From NCBI GenBank assembly GCA_029553955.1, contig JAKPJZ010000250.1, forward strand, positions 207,599 to 271,598: a stretch of 64,000 nucleotides of DNA, read 5' to 3'. Positions 43,090 to 51,050 of the stretch are shown piece by piece (position 1 is the first letter of the stretch; each line of letters opens with the position of its first letter). Source of the stretch: Chloroflexota bacterium. Lineage in GTDB: Bacteria > Chloroflexota > Anaerolineae > SpSt-313. The notes below the pieces were generated by a model. That model was not told the DNA's origin and searched no databases. It saw only the letters and a list, made by a program, of their open reading frames with translations. The position numbers and the translations under genes were made by a program.

Positions 43090-43563
43090 GTGCAATACGC
43101 CAGGTACGGATCGGGCTATGTGCTGCGGCTGGATGATGGGGAGGAGGCGGTCGCGGGCATTCGCGGCTTTCTGGTGGAGCACGGCGTCATGGCCGGCTAC
43201 TTTGTCGCCTGGGGTGCCTTCAGCCGCCTCAAATTGGGCTACTTTCAGGTGGAGCAGGGCGAGTACAAGGAGCGCATGTTCAACCAGCAGCTCGAGGTGG
43301 CGAGCTTGGTGGGCAACATCGCCTGCCTGGATGGCGAGCCGGTGATCCATGCCCACCTGACGGCGGGCGATGACGAGTTCCACACCTACAGCGGGCACCT
43401 GGTCGAAGGCATGGTGCGGCCCATGCTCGAAGTCTTTGTGACGCCACTGCCCGGCGAGCTGCACCGCGTGCGCGATGAACGCACGGGCCTGGCCATCCTC
43501 CAGCCGGGCGTGGCGCCCGAGCTGCTCGAGAGCATAGGCGCCGAGCGCTGCCTCATTCCATAG
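43090..43563 (+). CDS. PPC (DUF296) domain protein, first of a pair
   Basis: 157 residues with the PPC fold seen in plant AT-hook proteins and bacterial stand-alone proteins: YVLRLDDGEEAVAGIRGFL, AWGAFSRLKLGYF, the metal-site-like PVIHAHLTAGDDE and TYSGHLVEG. The function is unknown in bacteria, possibly nucleotide binding. GTG 43,090 is chosen by alignment with its neighbour and by GGAGGGG upstream. It shares about half its residues with the next gene, a tandem duplication. Confidence 0.85.
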   Translation: MQYARYGSGYVLRLDDGEEAVAGIRGFLVEHGVMAGYFVAWGAFSRLKLGYFQVEQGEYKERMFNQQLEVASLVGNIACLDGEPVIHAHLTAGDDEFHTYSGHLVEGMVRPMLEVFVTPLPGELHRVRDERTGLAILQPGVAPELLESIGAERCLIP

Positions 43564-43616
43564 GGTTATTGGGTGGGTTGGCTGGCCTGCAGGCCAACCA
43601 ACCCACCCAATAACCC
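43563..43616. repeat. 27-bp-arm palindrome between duplicated genes
   Basis: 43,563-43,616, loop-less, one mismatch per arm. It starts at the last base of the first PPC gene's stop codon. Its GGTGGGTTGGCTGGCC word matches the G4T4 family arms, so it is a short member. Confidence 0.88.
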
Positions 43617-43633
43617 AACAAGGAAGGCGCGAC

Positions 43634-44101
43634 ATGCGATATGCGCAGCTTGGCGACTATTTGGTGCTCCGCCTGAATGCGGGAGAAGAGGTGCTGGCCG
43701 AGCTCCGGCGCTTTCTCTTTGACAACGACGTGCTCGGTGGCTCCTTTCTGGCATGGGGCGCCTTCAGCCGCGTCAGGCTGCAGTACAACCGCCTGGTGGA
43801 GGGCACGTACCGGCCCGAGATGCTGGAGATCGACCGCCCGGTCGAGGTGGCCAGCCTTCTGGGCAGCATCGCCAACCTGAATGACGAGCCGGCCATCCAT
43901 GCGCACCTGGTGGCCGGCGATGACGAGTCCCACACCTACAGCGGTCACCTTGCCGCAGGCATCGTCGGCCCGACGCTCGAAGTGATAGTCAACCCCCTCC
44001 CCCGCGCCCTGCACCGCACCTGGAACGCACGGCTGGGCGTGGCCGTCCTCGACCCCGAGGAGGTCCCCGAGGAGGCCGAGCGCCTCGCCGCCTGGCCGTA
44101 G
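43634..44101 (+). CDS. PPC (DUF296) domain protein, second of a pair
   Basis: 155 residues, paralogous to the previous gene (YLVLRLNAGEEVLAELRRFL, AWGAFSRVRLQYN, PAIHAHLVAGDDE, TYSGHLAAG). The two may form a heteromer. GAAGGCG precedes the ATG. Confidence 0.85.
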   Translation: MRYAQLGDYLVLRLNAGEEVLAELRRFLFDNDVLGGSFLAWGAFSRVRLQYNRLVEGTYRPEMLEIDRPVEVASLLGSIANLNDEPAIHAHLVAGDDESHTYSGHLAAGIVGPTLEVIVNPLPRALHRTWNARLGVAVLDPEEVPEEAERLAAWP

Positions 44102-44192
44102 CCCGGACTCCCGAACTTGTTCGGGCGTGCCCTGCCCAACAAGTTGGGGACTCCGGGTCCGGCCCCCGCCCGAACAAGTTCGGGAGTCCGGG
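44102..44192. repeat. CCCGAACTTGTTCGGG foldback
   Basis: 44,102-44,127 and 44,167-44,192 pair perfectly over 26 bp. A third, partial unit (CAACAAGTTGGGGACTCCGGG) sits between them. Related copies: 51,016-51,041 and 58,980-59,050. Confidence 0.9.
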
Positions 44193-44202
44193 TTTGGCGT
44201 GC

Positions 44203-44231
44203 TTTACGTTTCTCCCGGTACGCCCTATAAT
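44203..44231 (+). promoter_or_regulatory. Probable promoter of the helicase pair
   Basis: TTTACG (44,203-44,208), 17-base spacer, TATAAT (44,226-44,231), directly after the foldback and 50 bases before the start. Confidence 0.62.
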
Positions 44232-44281
44232 ACCCCCATCGTCGCCCCATCGGATCATCATTGCAGCGAGGCAGGCCTGCC

Positions 44282-46477
44282 ATGTCGGCCCGTTCCAGCC
44301 AGGGTCTCCTCCCGTTCCAACTCGTCTCTCGGCAGGCGGCGCTGGTCGAGTCTGCTGTCGGCAGCCCGCAGAGCCTCTTTCTCGAGGGGCCGGCGGGCGC
44401 GGGCAAGACGACGGCCGGCGTTGCTCGTGTGCGGCGCCTGCTCGAGGTGGGCGTGCCCGCCGACGCCATCCTGGTGCTGGTGCCGCAGCGGACCCTCGGC
44501 CGTCGCTACCTCGACGCCCTGCGCCTGCCGGCGGCCCCGGCGGGCGCGCATGTCGATGTGCTGACCATCGGCGGCCTGGCGCAGCGTGCGGTCGAGCTCT
44601 ACTGGCCGCTGGTCGCCGGCCCGGCCGGCTTTGCGCAGCCCACAGCGCTCCCTGTCTTTCTGACCCTCGAGACGGCCCAGTACTATATGGACCGCCTCAT
44701 CGAACCCTTTGTCGCCGCTGGCGCCTTTGGCGATGTGACCCTGGCGCGGCAGCGCCTCATCAGCCAGATCCTCGACAACCTCAACAAGGCCGCCACCGCC
44801 GGCTTTGCGTACAGCGAGATCGGCGCGCGGTTGGCCGGCGCCTGGAGCGGCGAGTCGAGCCGCCTGCGCGTGTACGAGCAGGTGCAGGCCTGCGCCAACT
44901 CGTTCCGGCGCTTTTGCCTCGAGCACAATCTGCTCGACTTTTCGCTGCAGATCGAGGTCTTTGCTCGCTACGTGCTGGCCCTGCCCGAGGCAGCGTCGGC
45001 CCTCGCCGGCCGCTACCGGCACCTCATCGTTGACAATGTCGAGGAGGATGTGCCGGTGAGCCACGACCTCGTCGGGCGCTGGCTGGCGGGGTGCACGTCG
45101 GCGCTGGTGATCTATGACGAGCAGGGTGGCCTGCGCAGTTACCTGGGCGCCGACCCGGCGGGTGCGCTGGCGCTGCGAGAGCGGTGTGCAGCGCACGAAC
45201 GTTGGGATGGGCCGCCGGCGCCACGCCCGGCGCTGCTGGCGCTGGCGGCGGGGCTGGCGCGGAGCCTTGGCTTTGCGAGTGAGGTTCCTGGTGCGCACGC
45301 CTGTGCGCCCGGCGGAGGCGCTAAAGCGCCCACTACGAACCTGGGGGATCTCCGCGAGGCGGTGACGCTCATCAGCGAGACCTACCACACCGACGCCATC
45401 CGCAGCGTGGTGGGCGAGATTGCGCGGCTGGTGGAGGGTGAGGGCGTGTCGCCGGGGCACATTACCGTGCTCGCCCCCTTTATGGGCGACGCCCTGCGCT
45501 TTGCGCTGAGCACGGCCCTGGCGCGTCGCGGTGTGCCCAGCTACTCGCAGCGGCCATCGCGCGCCGTGCGCGATGAGCCGGCGGCGCGCTGCCTGCTCAC
45601 CCTGGCCAGGCTGGCGCACCCAGATTGGGGCCCGCCCTGCCTGCGCACCGATGTGGCCCATGCCCTGGTCGCCGCCATCGACGAGATGGACCTGGTGCGC
45701 GCCCTGCACCTGACGGCCATCGTCTACCGCACCGCCGGGGGCCAGGCCACGCTGGCCACGTTCGAGCAGGTCCGCGCCGAAGAGCAGCTCAAGGTTACCT
45801 ACCTCCTGGGCAATCGCTACGAGGCGCTGCGCCGCTGGCTGGCCGCTTATGCCGCAGGCCCGGCCCAACCGCTCGATCACTTTTGGGCGCGTCTCTTCGA
45901 CGAACTGCTCTCCCAGCCCGGCTACGTCTTCCACCACGACCGCGACTCGGCGGCGGTCACCGCCCACCTGATCGAATCGGCGCGCCGCTTTCGCCAAACG
46001 GTGGCGGGGCCGGCGGAGGACGCCGATGGGGCCTCCGCCGCCTCGTTCGTGGCCATGGTCGAGCAGGGGGTCATTGCGGCGCAGTATGTGCCGCCGGCGG
46101 AGGAGGCGCCCGATGCCGTGCTGCTGGCCCCGGCCTATACTTTTGCCATGGGCGACCGGCCGGCCGACTACCAGTTCTGGCTCGACCTGGCGAGCTCTAC
46201 CTGGGGCCGGCGCCTCTACCAGCCGCTGACCCACCCCTACGTGCTGACCCGTCACTGGCCGCCGGGCAAGCCGTGGACCGATGCCGACGAGGACCTGGCG
46301 AACCGCCAGGCGCTCTACAGGCTGATCGTGGGCCTGGTGCGGCGCTGCGGCTGCCACATCTACGTGGCCGACTCGGTCTACAACGAGCGCGGCTTTGAGG
46401 AGCATGGGCCGTTGCAGCAGGCCGCCTTCCGGGCGCTGCGTCGCGCTGTGCAGACAGTGGAGGGGCACGATGGCTGA
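44282..46477 (+). CDS. Superfamily I (UvrD/AddB-like) helicase-related protein
   Basis: 731 residues. Walker A is LEGPAGAGKTT; the motif II region reads HLIVDNVEEDV, so the usual DExx box is altered. The C-terminal half has a well-kept but unusual stretch (RRPxDYQFWLDL-like ADYQFWLDLASSTWGRRLYQ, PLTHPYVLTRHW). The standard motif for UvrD-type V/VI is not obvious, so it may be an AddB-like partner rather than a motor. Residues 334-354 derive from a palindromic insertion. It overlaps the next helicase gene by 8 bases, implying that the two proteins act as a complex. Confidence 0.75.
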   Translation: MSARSSQGLLPFQLVSRQAALVESAVGSPQSLFLEGPAGAGKTTAGVARVRRLLEVGVPADAILVLVPQRTLGRRYLDALRLPAAPAGAHVDVLTIGGLAQRAVELYWPLVAGPAGFAQPTALPVFLTLETAQYYMDRLIEPFVAAGAFGDVTLARQRLISQILDNLNKAATAGFAYSEIGARLAGAWSGESSRLRVYEQVQACANSFRRFCLEHNLLDFSLQIEVFARYVLALPEAASALAGRYRHLIVDNVEEDVPVSHDLVGRWLAGCTSALVIYDEQGGLRSYLGADPAGALALRERCAAHERWDGPPAPRPALLALAAGLARSLGFASEVPGAHACAPGGGAKAPTTNLGDLREAVTLISETYHTDAIRSVVGEIARLVEGEGVSPGHITVLAPFMGDALRFALSTALARRGVPSYSQRPSRAVRDEPAARCLLTLARLAHPDWGPPCLRTDVAHALVAAIDEMDLVRALHLTAIVYRTAGGQATLATFEQVRAEEQLKVTYLLGNRYEALRRWLAAYAAGPAQPLDHFWARLFDELLSQPGYVFHHDRDSAAVTAHLIESARRFRQTVAGPAEDADGASAASFVAMVEQGVIAAQYVPPAEEAPDAVLLAPAYTFAMGDRPADYQFWLDLASSTWGRRLYQPLTHPYVLTRHWPPGKPWTDADEDLANRQALYRLIVGLVRRCGCHIYVADSVYNERGFEEHGPLQQAAFRALRRAVQTVEGHDG
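45282..45342. repeat. Palindromic repeat inserted in frame in the helicase-like gene
   Basis: Outer ends AGGTTCCTGGTG and CACTACGAACCT pair at 10 of 12 positions. Inside are the palindrome GCGCACGCCTGTGCGC and the hairpin GGCGCTAAAGCGCC. It encodes VPGAHACAPGGGAKAPTT in a region of otherwise Leu/Ala-rich helix. The words recur at 33,711-33,837. Confidence 0.82.
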
Positions 46478-48695
46478 CGCAGCGCGCCGCTTCCAGCCGC
46501 GCCCGGCGCAGCGCCAGGTGCTCGACTATCGTGGCGGCTATATGGGGGTGGCCGCGGTGCCGGGCAGCGGCAAGACGCAGACCCTCTCGGCGCTGGCGGC
46601 CGACCTGGTGGCCAGGCAGATCGACGACGACCAGGAGGTGCTGATCGTCACCCTGGTCAACTCGGCGGTGGGCAACTTTGCTGTGCGCATCTCGGGTGAG
46701 CTCAAGGCCCGCGGTCTGCCGCCACGGGCTGGCTATCGCGTGCGCACGCTGCATGGCCTGGCCCACGACATTGTCCGCGAGCGGCCGGGGCTGGTGGGGC
46801 TGGCCGATGACTTTGCCATCATCGACGATCGCGTGGCCGGGCAGATCGTCGACGATGCGGTGATGGCCTGGCTGCGCAGCCACCCCGGCTTTGTGGACGG
46901 CTATCTGCGCGAGGATCTCGAAGGCGCCGGCCTGGCGCGCGCCCGCCTGGATCACTGGCCCGACGACTGTCGCGAGATGGTTGATGCCTTTATCCGCCGC
47001 GCCAAAGATGAGCGGCGCCGCCCCGAGGCGCTGGCCAGCCAGCTCTCGCTGCGCGGCGAAGAGTTCGGCTTGGCCCGCCTGGCGGCCGAGGTCTATGCCG
47101 ACTATCAGCGCAGCCTGAGCTACCGCGGCGCCGTGGATTTCGCCGACCTGGTAGGCTATGCCATCGATGCCCTGCGCCAGGACCCCGACTACCGGGCGCG
47201 ATTGGCGCAGCGCTGGCCGTTCATCCTCGAGGATGAGGCTCAGGATTCGAGTGCGCTGCAGCAGCAGCTCTTGGAGCTGCTGGCCGGCCCGGGCGGCAAC
47301 TGGGTGCGCGTGGGCGACCCCAACCAGGCGGTCTATCAGACCTTTACCACCGCCAACCCACAGCTCTTGCGCGGCTTTTTGGAGCGGCCGGGCGTCACGC
47401 CGGTCGAGATGGACCAGTCGGGCCGCAGCGCCCTGCCGATCATCACGCTGGCCAATGCCCTGGTCGATTGGACGCGCGACGCCCACCCCCTGCCCGGCGC
47501 GCGACAGGCCTTCCGCCGTCAGCACATCCGCCCCACCGATGCGGGCGACCCGCAGCCCAACCCGGTGGACCATTGCGAGCTGTACTTCCACGACCGAGAG
47601 CTCTCGCCCGACAAGGAAGTGGCCGACATCGTCTCCTCGCTGGTGCGCTGGCTGCCCCAGCACCCCGATGAGACGGTGGCCGTGCTCGTGCCCGATAACG
47701 CCCGTGGCGCCAGGTATGTGGAGGCGCTCCAGGGCAAGGGCATCGCCTGTGTGGAGCTGCTGAACGCCAGCGCGCCGGCACGCGACGCCGCGCGCCGGCT
47801 GGGCGATGTGCTCGGCCTGGTGGCCCAGCCGGGCGAGCGCGACGCCTTGCGCCGCGCCTTTGCTGCCTGGCACCGCGCCGCGCCGGGGGAGGCGGGCGCG
47901 CAGGGCACGCTGGCCGAGCGCGTGCTGAGCCGCTGCCGCGAGCCGCACGCCTTCCTCTGGCCGCGTGGCGACGAGGACTATATGGCGTCGGGCCCGGTCG
48001 ATGCGCAGAGCCGCGCCGCGCTGCTGGCGTTCCGCGCGCAGGCGCAGCGCTGGCTGCAGGGGGCGCTGTTGCCGGTCGACCAGCTCGTGCTCACCGTGGC
48101 GCAGGACCTCTTCAGCGCACCCGCAGAGCTGGCCCTGGCGCACCAGTTCGCCGTGGTGCTGCGCGGCTATGCCGGCGCTAACCCTACCTGGCGCCTGCCC
48201 GAGCTGGTGGCCGAGCTACGTGAGGTGGCGACGAACCCGCGGCGCAAGTTCCTCTCACTGGCCGAGGATGACAACGGCTTCAACCCCGACGATCACAAGG
48301 GCGAGGTGGTGGTGGCCACGATCCACAAGGCCAAGGGCCTCGAGTGGGACCGCATCTACCTGACGGCGCTGAACAACTATGACTTTCCGGCCGGCCAGGC
48401 GCACGACGTGTACCGTGGCGAGCGTTGGTACCTGCAGGATGGCCTCAACCTCGGCGCCGAGGCCCTGGCGCAGCTCGCGGCCCTCGGTTCGGGCGCAGAG
48501 TACGTCGCGGGCGAGGCCTCGCAGGCCGCCCGCCTCGACTATATCTGCGAGCGGCTGCGCCTGCTCTACGTCGGCATCACCCGTGCCCGCAAGGACCTCA
48601 TCCTCACCTGGAACAGCGGCCGCCGCCGCGAGCCCTGCCAGCGCGCGGTGGCTTTTATCGCGCTGCGTGCCATGAGGGGGCAGCCAGGTTCATAG
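46470..48695 (+). CDS. UvrD/Rep-type superfamily I DNA helicase
   Basis: 741 residues with complete motor motifs: AVPGSGKTQTLSALAA (I), TLHGLAHDIV (Ia/Ib), FILEDEAQDSSALQQ (II), VGDPNQAVYQTF (III), VVVATIHKAKGLEWDRIYL (V) and RLLYVGITRARKDLIL (VI). It unwinds DNA 3' to 5' and, with the overlapping upstream gene, probably forms a two-subunit repair or replication-restart enzyme. ATG 46,470 has GGAGGGG upstream. The final residues QPGS and the TAG stop come from a foldback arm starting at 48,686. Confidence 0.92.
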   Translation: MADAARRFQPRPAQRQVLDYRGGYMGVAAVPGSGKTQTLSALAADLVARQIDDDQEVLIVTLVNSAVGNFAVRISGELKARGLPPRAGYRVRTLHGLAHDIVRERPGLVGLADDFAIIDDRVAGQIVDDAVMAWLRSHPGFVDGYLREDLEGAGLARARLDHWPDDCREMVDAFIRRAKDERRRPEALASQLSLRGEEFGLARLAAEVYADYQRSLSYRGAVDFADLVGYAIDALRQDPDYRARLAQRWPFILEDEAQDSSALQQQLLELLAGPGGNWVRVGDPNQAVYQTFTTANPQLLRGFLERPGVTPVEMDQSGRSALPIITLANALVDWTRDAHPLPGARQAFRRQHIRPTDAGDPQPNPVDHCELYFHDRELSPDKEVADIVSSLVRWLPQHPDETVAVLVPDNARGARYVEALQGKGIACVELLNASAPARDAARRLGDVLGLVAQPGERDALRRAFAAWHRAAPGEAGAQGTLAERVLSRCREPHAFLWPRGDEDYMASGPVDAQSRAALLAFRAQAQRWLQGALLPVDQLVLTVAQDLFSAPAELALAHQFAVVLRGYAGANPTWRLPELVAELREVATNPRRKFLSLAEDDNGFNPDDHKGEVVVATIHKAKGLEWDRIYLTALNNYDFPAGQAHDVYRGERWYLQDGLNLGAEALAQLAALGSGAEYVAGEASQAARLDYICERLRLLYVGITRARKDLILTWNSGRRREPCQRAVAFIALRAMRGQPGS

Positions 48696-48742
48696 TTGGC
48701 GCTCAAGCGCCAACTATGAACCTGTGGCACATGGCGATTACT
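48686..48742. repeat. GGTTCATAGTTGGCGCT foldback overlapping the helicase stop
   Basis: 18-bp perfect arms 48,686-48,703 and 48,706-48,723, loop CA, followed by GGCACATGGCGATTACTG as at 26,108-26,124. At one arm position this copy has T/A where the 26,067 copy has C/G, a compensated change. Confidence 0.92.
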
Positions 48743-48751
48743 GACCAAGTA

Positions 48752-49597
48752 CTACGAGGCCGGCTCTCTCTCTCGCTGGTAGTGCTCGCGAGTCTCCTGC
48801 TCGCGGCCACAGATGACGCGCCGGCCGGCCAGGTCGCCCTGGCTTTCGGTGGCAGCCATGTCTTGCCTGACTCTGCCGGCCTCGAAATGGTAGAGGATGA
48901 CCCAGTCGTCGGTCTTGTGGAGCCTGTGCGCCAGATCGGTATTGGAGAACAGGGCGGTGTAGTGGTGTGCCCCGCGCTGTGTGTGTAGCACAGGCAGCCA
49001 GGCCTCTCGCTTGGGGTTGTTGTGCTGTGGCGCAATCGTGTGCAGCTCGCCGGCGGCCGCCCTTGCCCTGTACTCCTGGTCTACCGCGAGCAACTCGGCC
49101 ACTGTGGGGTGTTCGGGTGGCGTGCGCATCGGCCGGCGGCCCAGGCGCCTGCGCAGGGCCTCGCGAATGCGGTTGGCTCGGGCCAGGCCGATCTCGGGCA
49201 TGCCCTCCAGCCGGCCATCCCAGGCCGCCAAGAGCAGTTCCTCCTCGGTGACAATCCCCAGCCGCATTTCGATGGCTTGGGCCAGCGCATCGCCGATGCC
49301 GGGCACGCGATCAAAGACGTGGCTGGGCTCCACGTCGGCCCGCAGTTGGTCCAGCAGCTCGAGGTGGCCGGCCGTGGCGAGCTCTTCGATCGAGCCGACC
49401 GTGCGGTCGTCGATGTGGTGCAAGCGCCTCAGGCCGGCCTCGCCTGCCTCGGCCAGGATCTGACTCACAGGACGGTCGAGCCAGCGGATGGTGCTTGCCG
49501 CGGCGCGGTAGGCCGCCGCGAGCGTCAGCCTGGTGCCCGTCTCTTCCAGGTGCTGCGCTACTTCCTCCAGCGCGCCGGCGATCTCAGCATTGTCCAT
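48752..49597 (-). CDS. Helix-hairpin-helix protein like the N-terminal half of DNA polymerase X
   Basis: 281 residues. ATG 49,597 follows GGAGGGTGG and begins MDNAEIAGALEEVAQHLEET, the usual start of bacterial PolX. Two helix-hairpin-helix units follow (HIDDRTVGSIEELA with DRVPGIGDALAQAIEMRLG; GRLEGMPEIGLARANRIREAL). The rest has a region THRGAHHYTALFSNTDLAHR (here TQRGAHHYTALFSN) as in small HhH/8-kDa DNA-binding proteins. No nucleotidyltransferase triad or PHP domain is present. A stand-alone DNA-end-binding or repair accessory protein is likely. Confidence 0.75.
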   Translation of the reverse strand: MDNAEIAGALEEVAQHLEETGTRLTLAAAYRAAASTIRWLDRPVSQILAEAGEAGLRRLHHIDDRTVGSIEELATAGHLELLDQLRADVEPSHVFDRVPGIGDALAQAIEMRLGIVTEEELLLAAWDGRLEGMPEIGLARANRIREALRRRLGRRPMRTPPEHPTVAELLAVDQEYRARAAAGELHTIAPQHNNPKREAWLPVLHTQRGAHHYTALFSNTDLAHRLHKTDDWVILYHFEAGRVRQDMAATESQGDLAGRRVICGREQETREHYQREREPAS

Positions 49598-49733
49598 TTC
49601 CACCCTCCGCAAGGGGTAATCCTCGCCAGCACGTCTCGTGCCAGGCAAGCTGACAGCCTGTCGGAGTGAGATGCCCCATGGTGGCGACCGGCTTTCACGC
49701 GACGCGCTACCCCGGTACGGGCCCCTAAAGGGG

Positions 49734-49812
49734 GTTTTGGCGGGTTGGCAGGCCCTGCCGGCTGCCCCTGGCGCGCCGGGGCAGCCGGCAGGGCCTGCCA
49801 ACCCGCCAAAAC
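49734..49812. repeat. 35-bp-stem palindrome (G4T4 family copy 6) between divergent genes
   Basis: Arms 49,734-49,768 and 49,778-49,812 pair perfectly; the 9-base loop TGGCGCGCC is a remnant of the family core. Flanks carry GACAGCCTGTCGGAG (49,648) and its inverted partner CTCCGATAGACTGCTGG (49,886). Both neighbouring genes start here, so it cannot be a terminator for either. Confidence 0.92.
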
Positions 49813-49950
49813 TCCTCCTGGCTCAGAGCCGGGCGTCGGCAACGCATATGGCCCGGCTATCACCAGGATGTTGGGTAACGACAAGCCTCCTCTCCGATAG
49901 ACTGCTGGCGACCCGGCATGTTTCTTGCTCCGAGCAGATGGGGGAGTGCT

Positions 49951-50862
49951 ATGACTATGGGGCACAGAGAGGAGCAGCGGCCACGAGACGGCGTGCTTTC
50001 CTGCACGCTGGATCCGCCCGGCCGGCGCGCCGGGGATGTGCCATCGGTGAGCGAAGGGCCCATCGCCTGCGAGCGCAGGGAGGAACGCGGTCCCTTCGAT
50101 ATCATCGGCGACGTCCACGGCTGCTATGATGAGCTCGTCGAGCTGCTGGGCAAGCTGGGCTACCGGCTGGAGCAGCGCCAGGGGGCAGGGCCGCGCGCCT
50201 ACCCGCCGCCGGGCCGCAAGGCCGTCTTTGTGGGCGATCTGGTGGACCGGGGGCCCGACGTGGCCGGCGTGCTCGAGTTGGTGATGGCGATGGTCGAGGC
50301 CGGCCAGGCGCTGGCCGTGCTGGGCAATCACGACTACAAGCTCTTGCGCGCACTGCGTGGCCGCAACGTCAAGATAGCCCACGGCCTGCAACACTCGCTG
50401 CAGCAATTGGGCGCCCAGCCGGCCGGGTTCCGCGCCCAGGTGGCCGACTTTCTTGCCGGCCTGCCCACCTACTACATCCTCGATGAGGGACGGCTGGTCG
50501 TGGCCCACGCCGGGCTGAAAGAGGAGCTGCAGGGCAAGGCCTCGGCGCGGGCGCGCGGCTTTGCGCTCTTTGGCGAGACGACGGGCGAGACCGACGCGTA
50601 TGGGCTGCCGGTGCGCCTCGACTGGGCGCAGCACTACCATGGTCGGGCACTGGTGGTGCATGGCCATGTCGCGGTGCTAGAGCCGCGCTGGGTCAACAAC
50701 ACCATCGATATCGATACCGGCTGCGTCTTTGGCGGCGCCCTGACGGCGCTGCGCTACCCCGAGCTGGAGCTCTTCCAGGTGCCTGCGCACCGCACCTACT
50801 ATGAGCCCATCCGGCCCCTCGGCCCGCCGGTTCCTATGGAGACGCAGGCAGAGCATGCGTAG
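49951..50862 (+). CDS. Calcineurin-like metallophosphoesterase (PrpE/Ap4A-hydrolase type)
   Basis: 303 residues with the full two-metal set: DIIGDVHGCYDELVELL, FVGDLVDRGPDVAGVL, LGNHDYKLLRAL, VVAHAGLKEEL and VVHGHVAVLEPRWVNNTIDI. The wide spacing and the GNHDYK motif place it near PrpE and bacterial Pnkp phosphatase domains; it may hydrolyse dinucleoside polyphosphates or phosphoproteins. About 45 poorly conserved residues precede the domain. ATG 49,951 follows GGGGGAG. Confidence 0.87.
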   Translation: MTMGHREEQRPRDGVLSCTLDPPGRRAGDVPSVSEGPIACERREERGPFDIIGDVHGCYDELVELLGKLGYRLEQRQGAGPRAYPPPGRKAVFVGDLVDRGPDVAGVLELVMAMVEAGQALAVLGNHDYKLLRALRGRNVKIAHGLQHSLQQLGAQPAGFRAQVADFLAGLPTYYILDEGRLVVAHAGLKEELQGKASARARGFALFGETTGETDAYGLPVRLDWAQHYHGRALVVHGHVAVLEPRWVNNTIDIDTGCVFGGALTALRYPELELFQVPAHRTYYEPIRPLGPPVPMETQAEHA

Positions 50863-51015
50863 CCTGGTGCCGGCCCCGGCCAGCGACCGGGTCTGATGCT
50901 GTGCGTGGGTCCCCGCTCAGTCCAGATGCCGCACCAAGAAGGGTCCAGATTCCGCGCCAAGCAGAGGCGGCTCCCACGCCGCCGGTTGCGGCTGTGCGCG
51001 GCGCTCTGCCAGTGT

Positions 51016-51041
51016 CCCGAACTTGTTCGGGACTCCGGGCG
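51016..51041. repeat. CCCGAACTTGTTCGGG element, single copy
   Basis: CCCGAACTTGTTCGGG (51,016-51,031) followed by ACTCCGGG, one arm of the foldback family at 44,102 and 58,980. The nearby 50,963-50,977 repeats a word of the 41,974 foldback. It lies in the 188-base convergent gap. Confidence 0.8.
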
Positions 51042-51050
51042 CCGACAGGT

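Noticed and set aside
42868..43635. N-terminal 256 codons of the long minus-strand frame ending at 42,145
   Set aside because: They run through a palindrome and the antisense of the PPC gene; a GGAGGT-TTG start at 42,867 fits the transporter.
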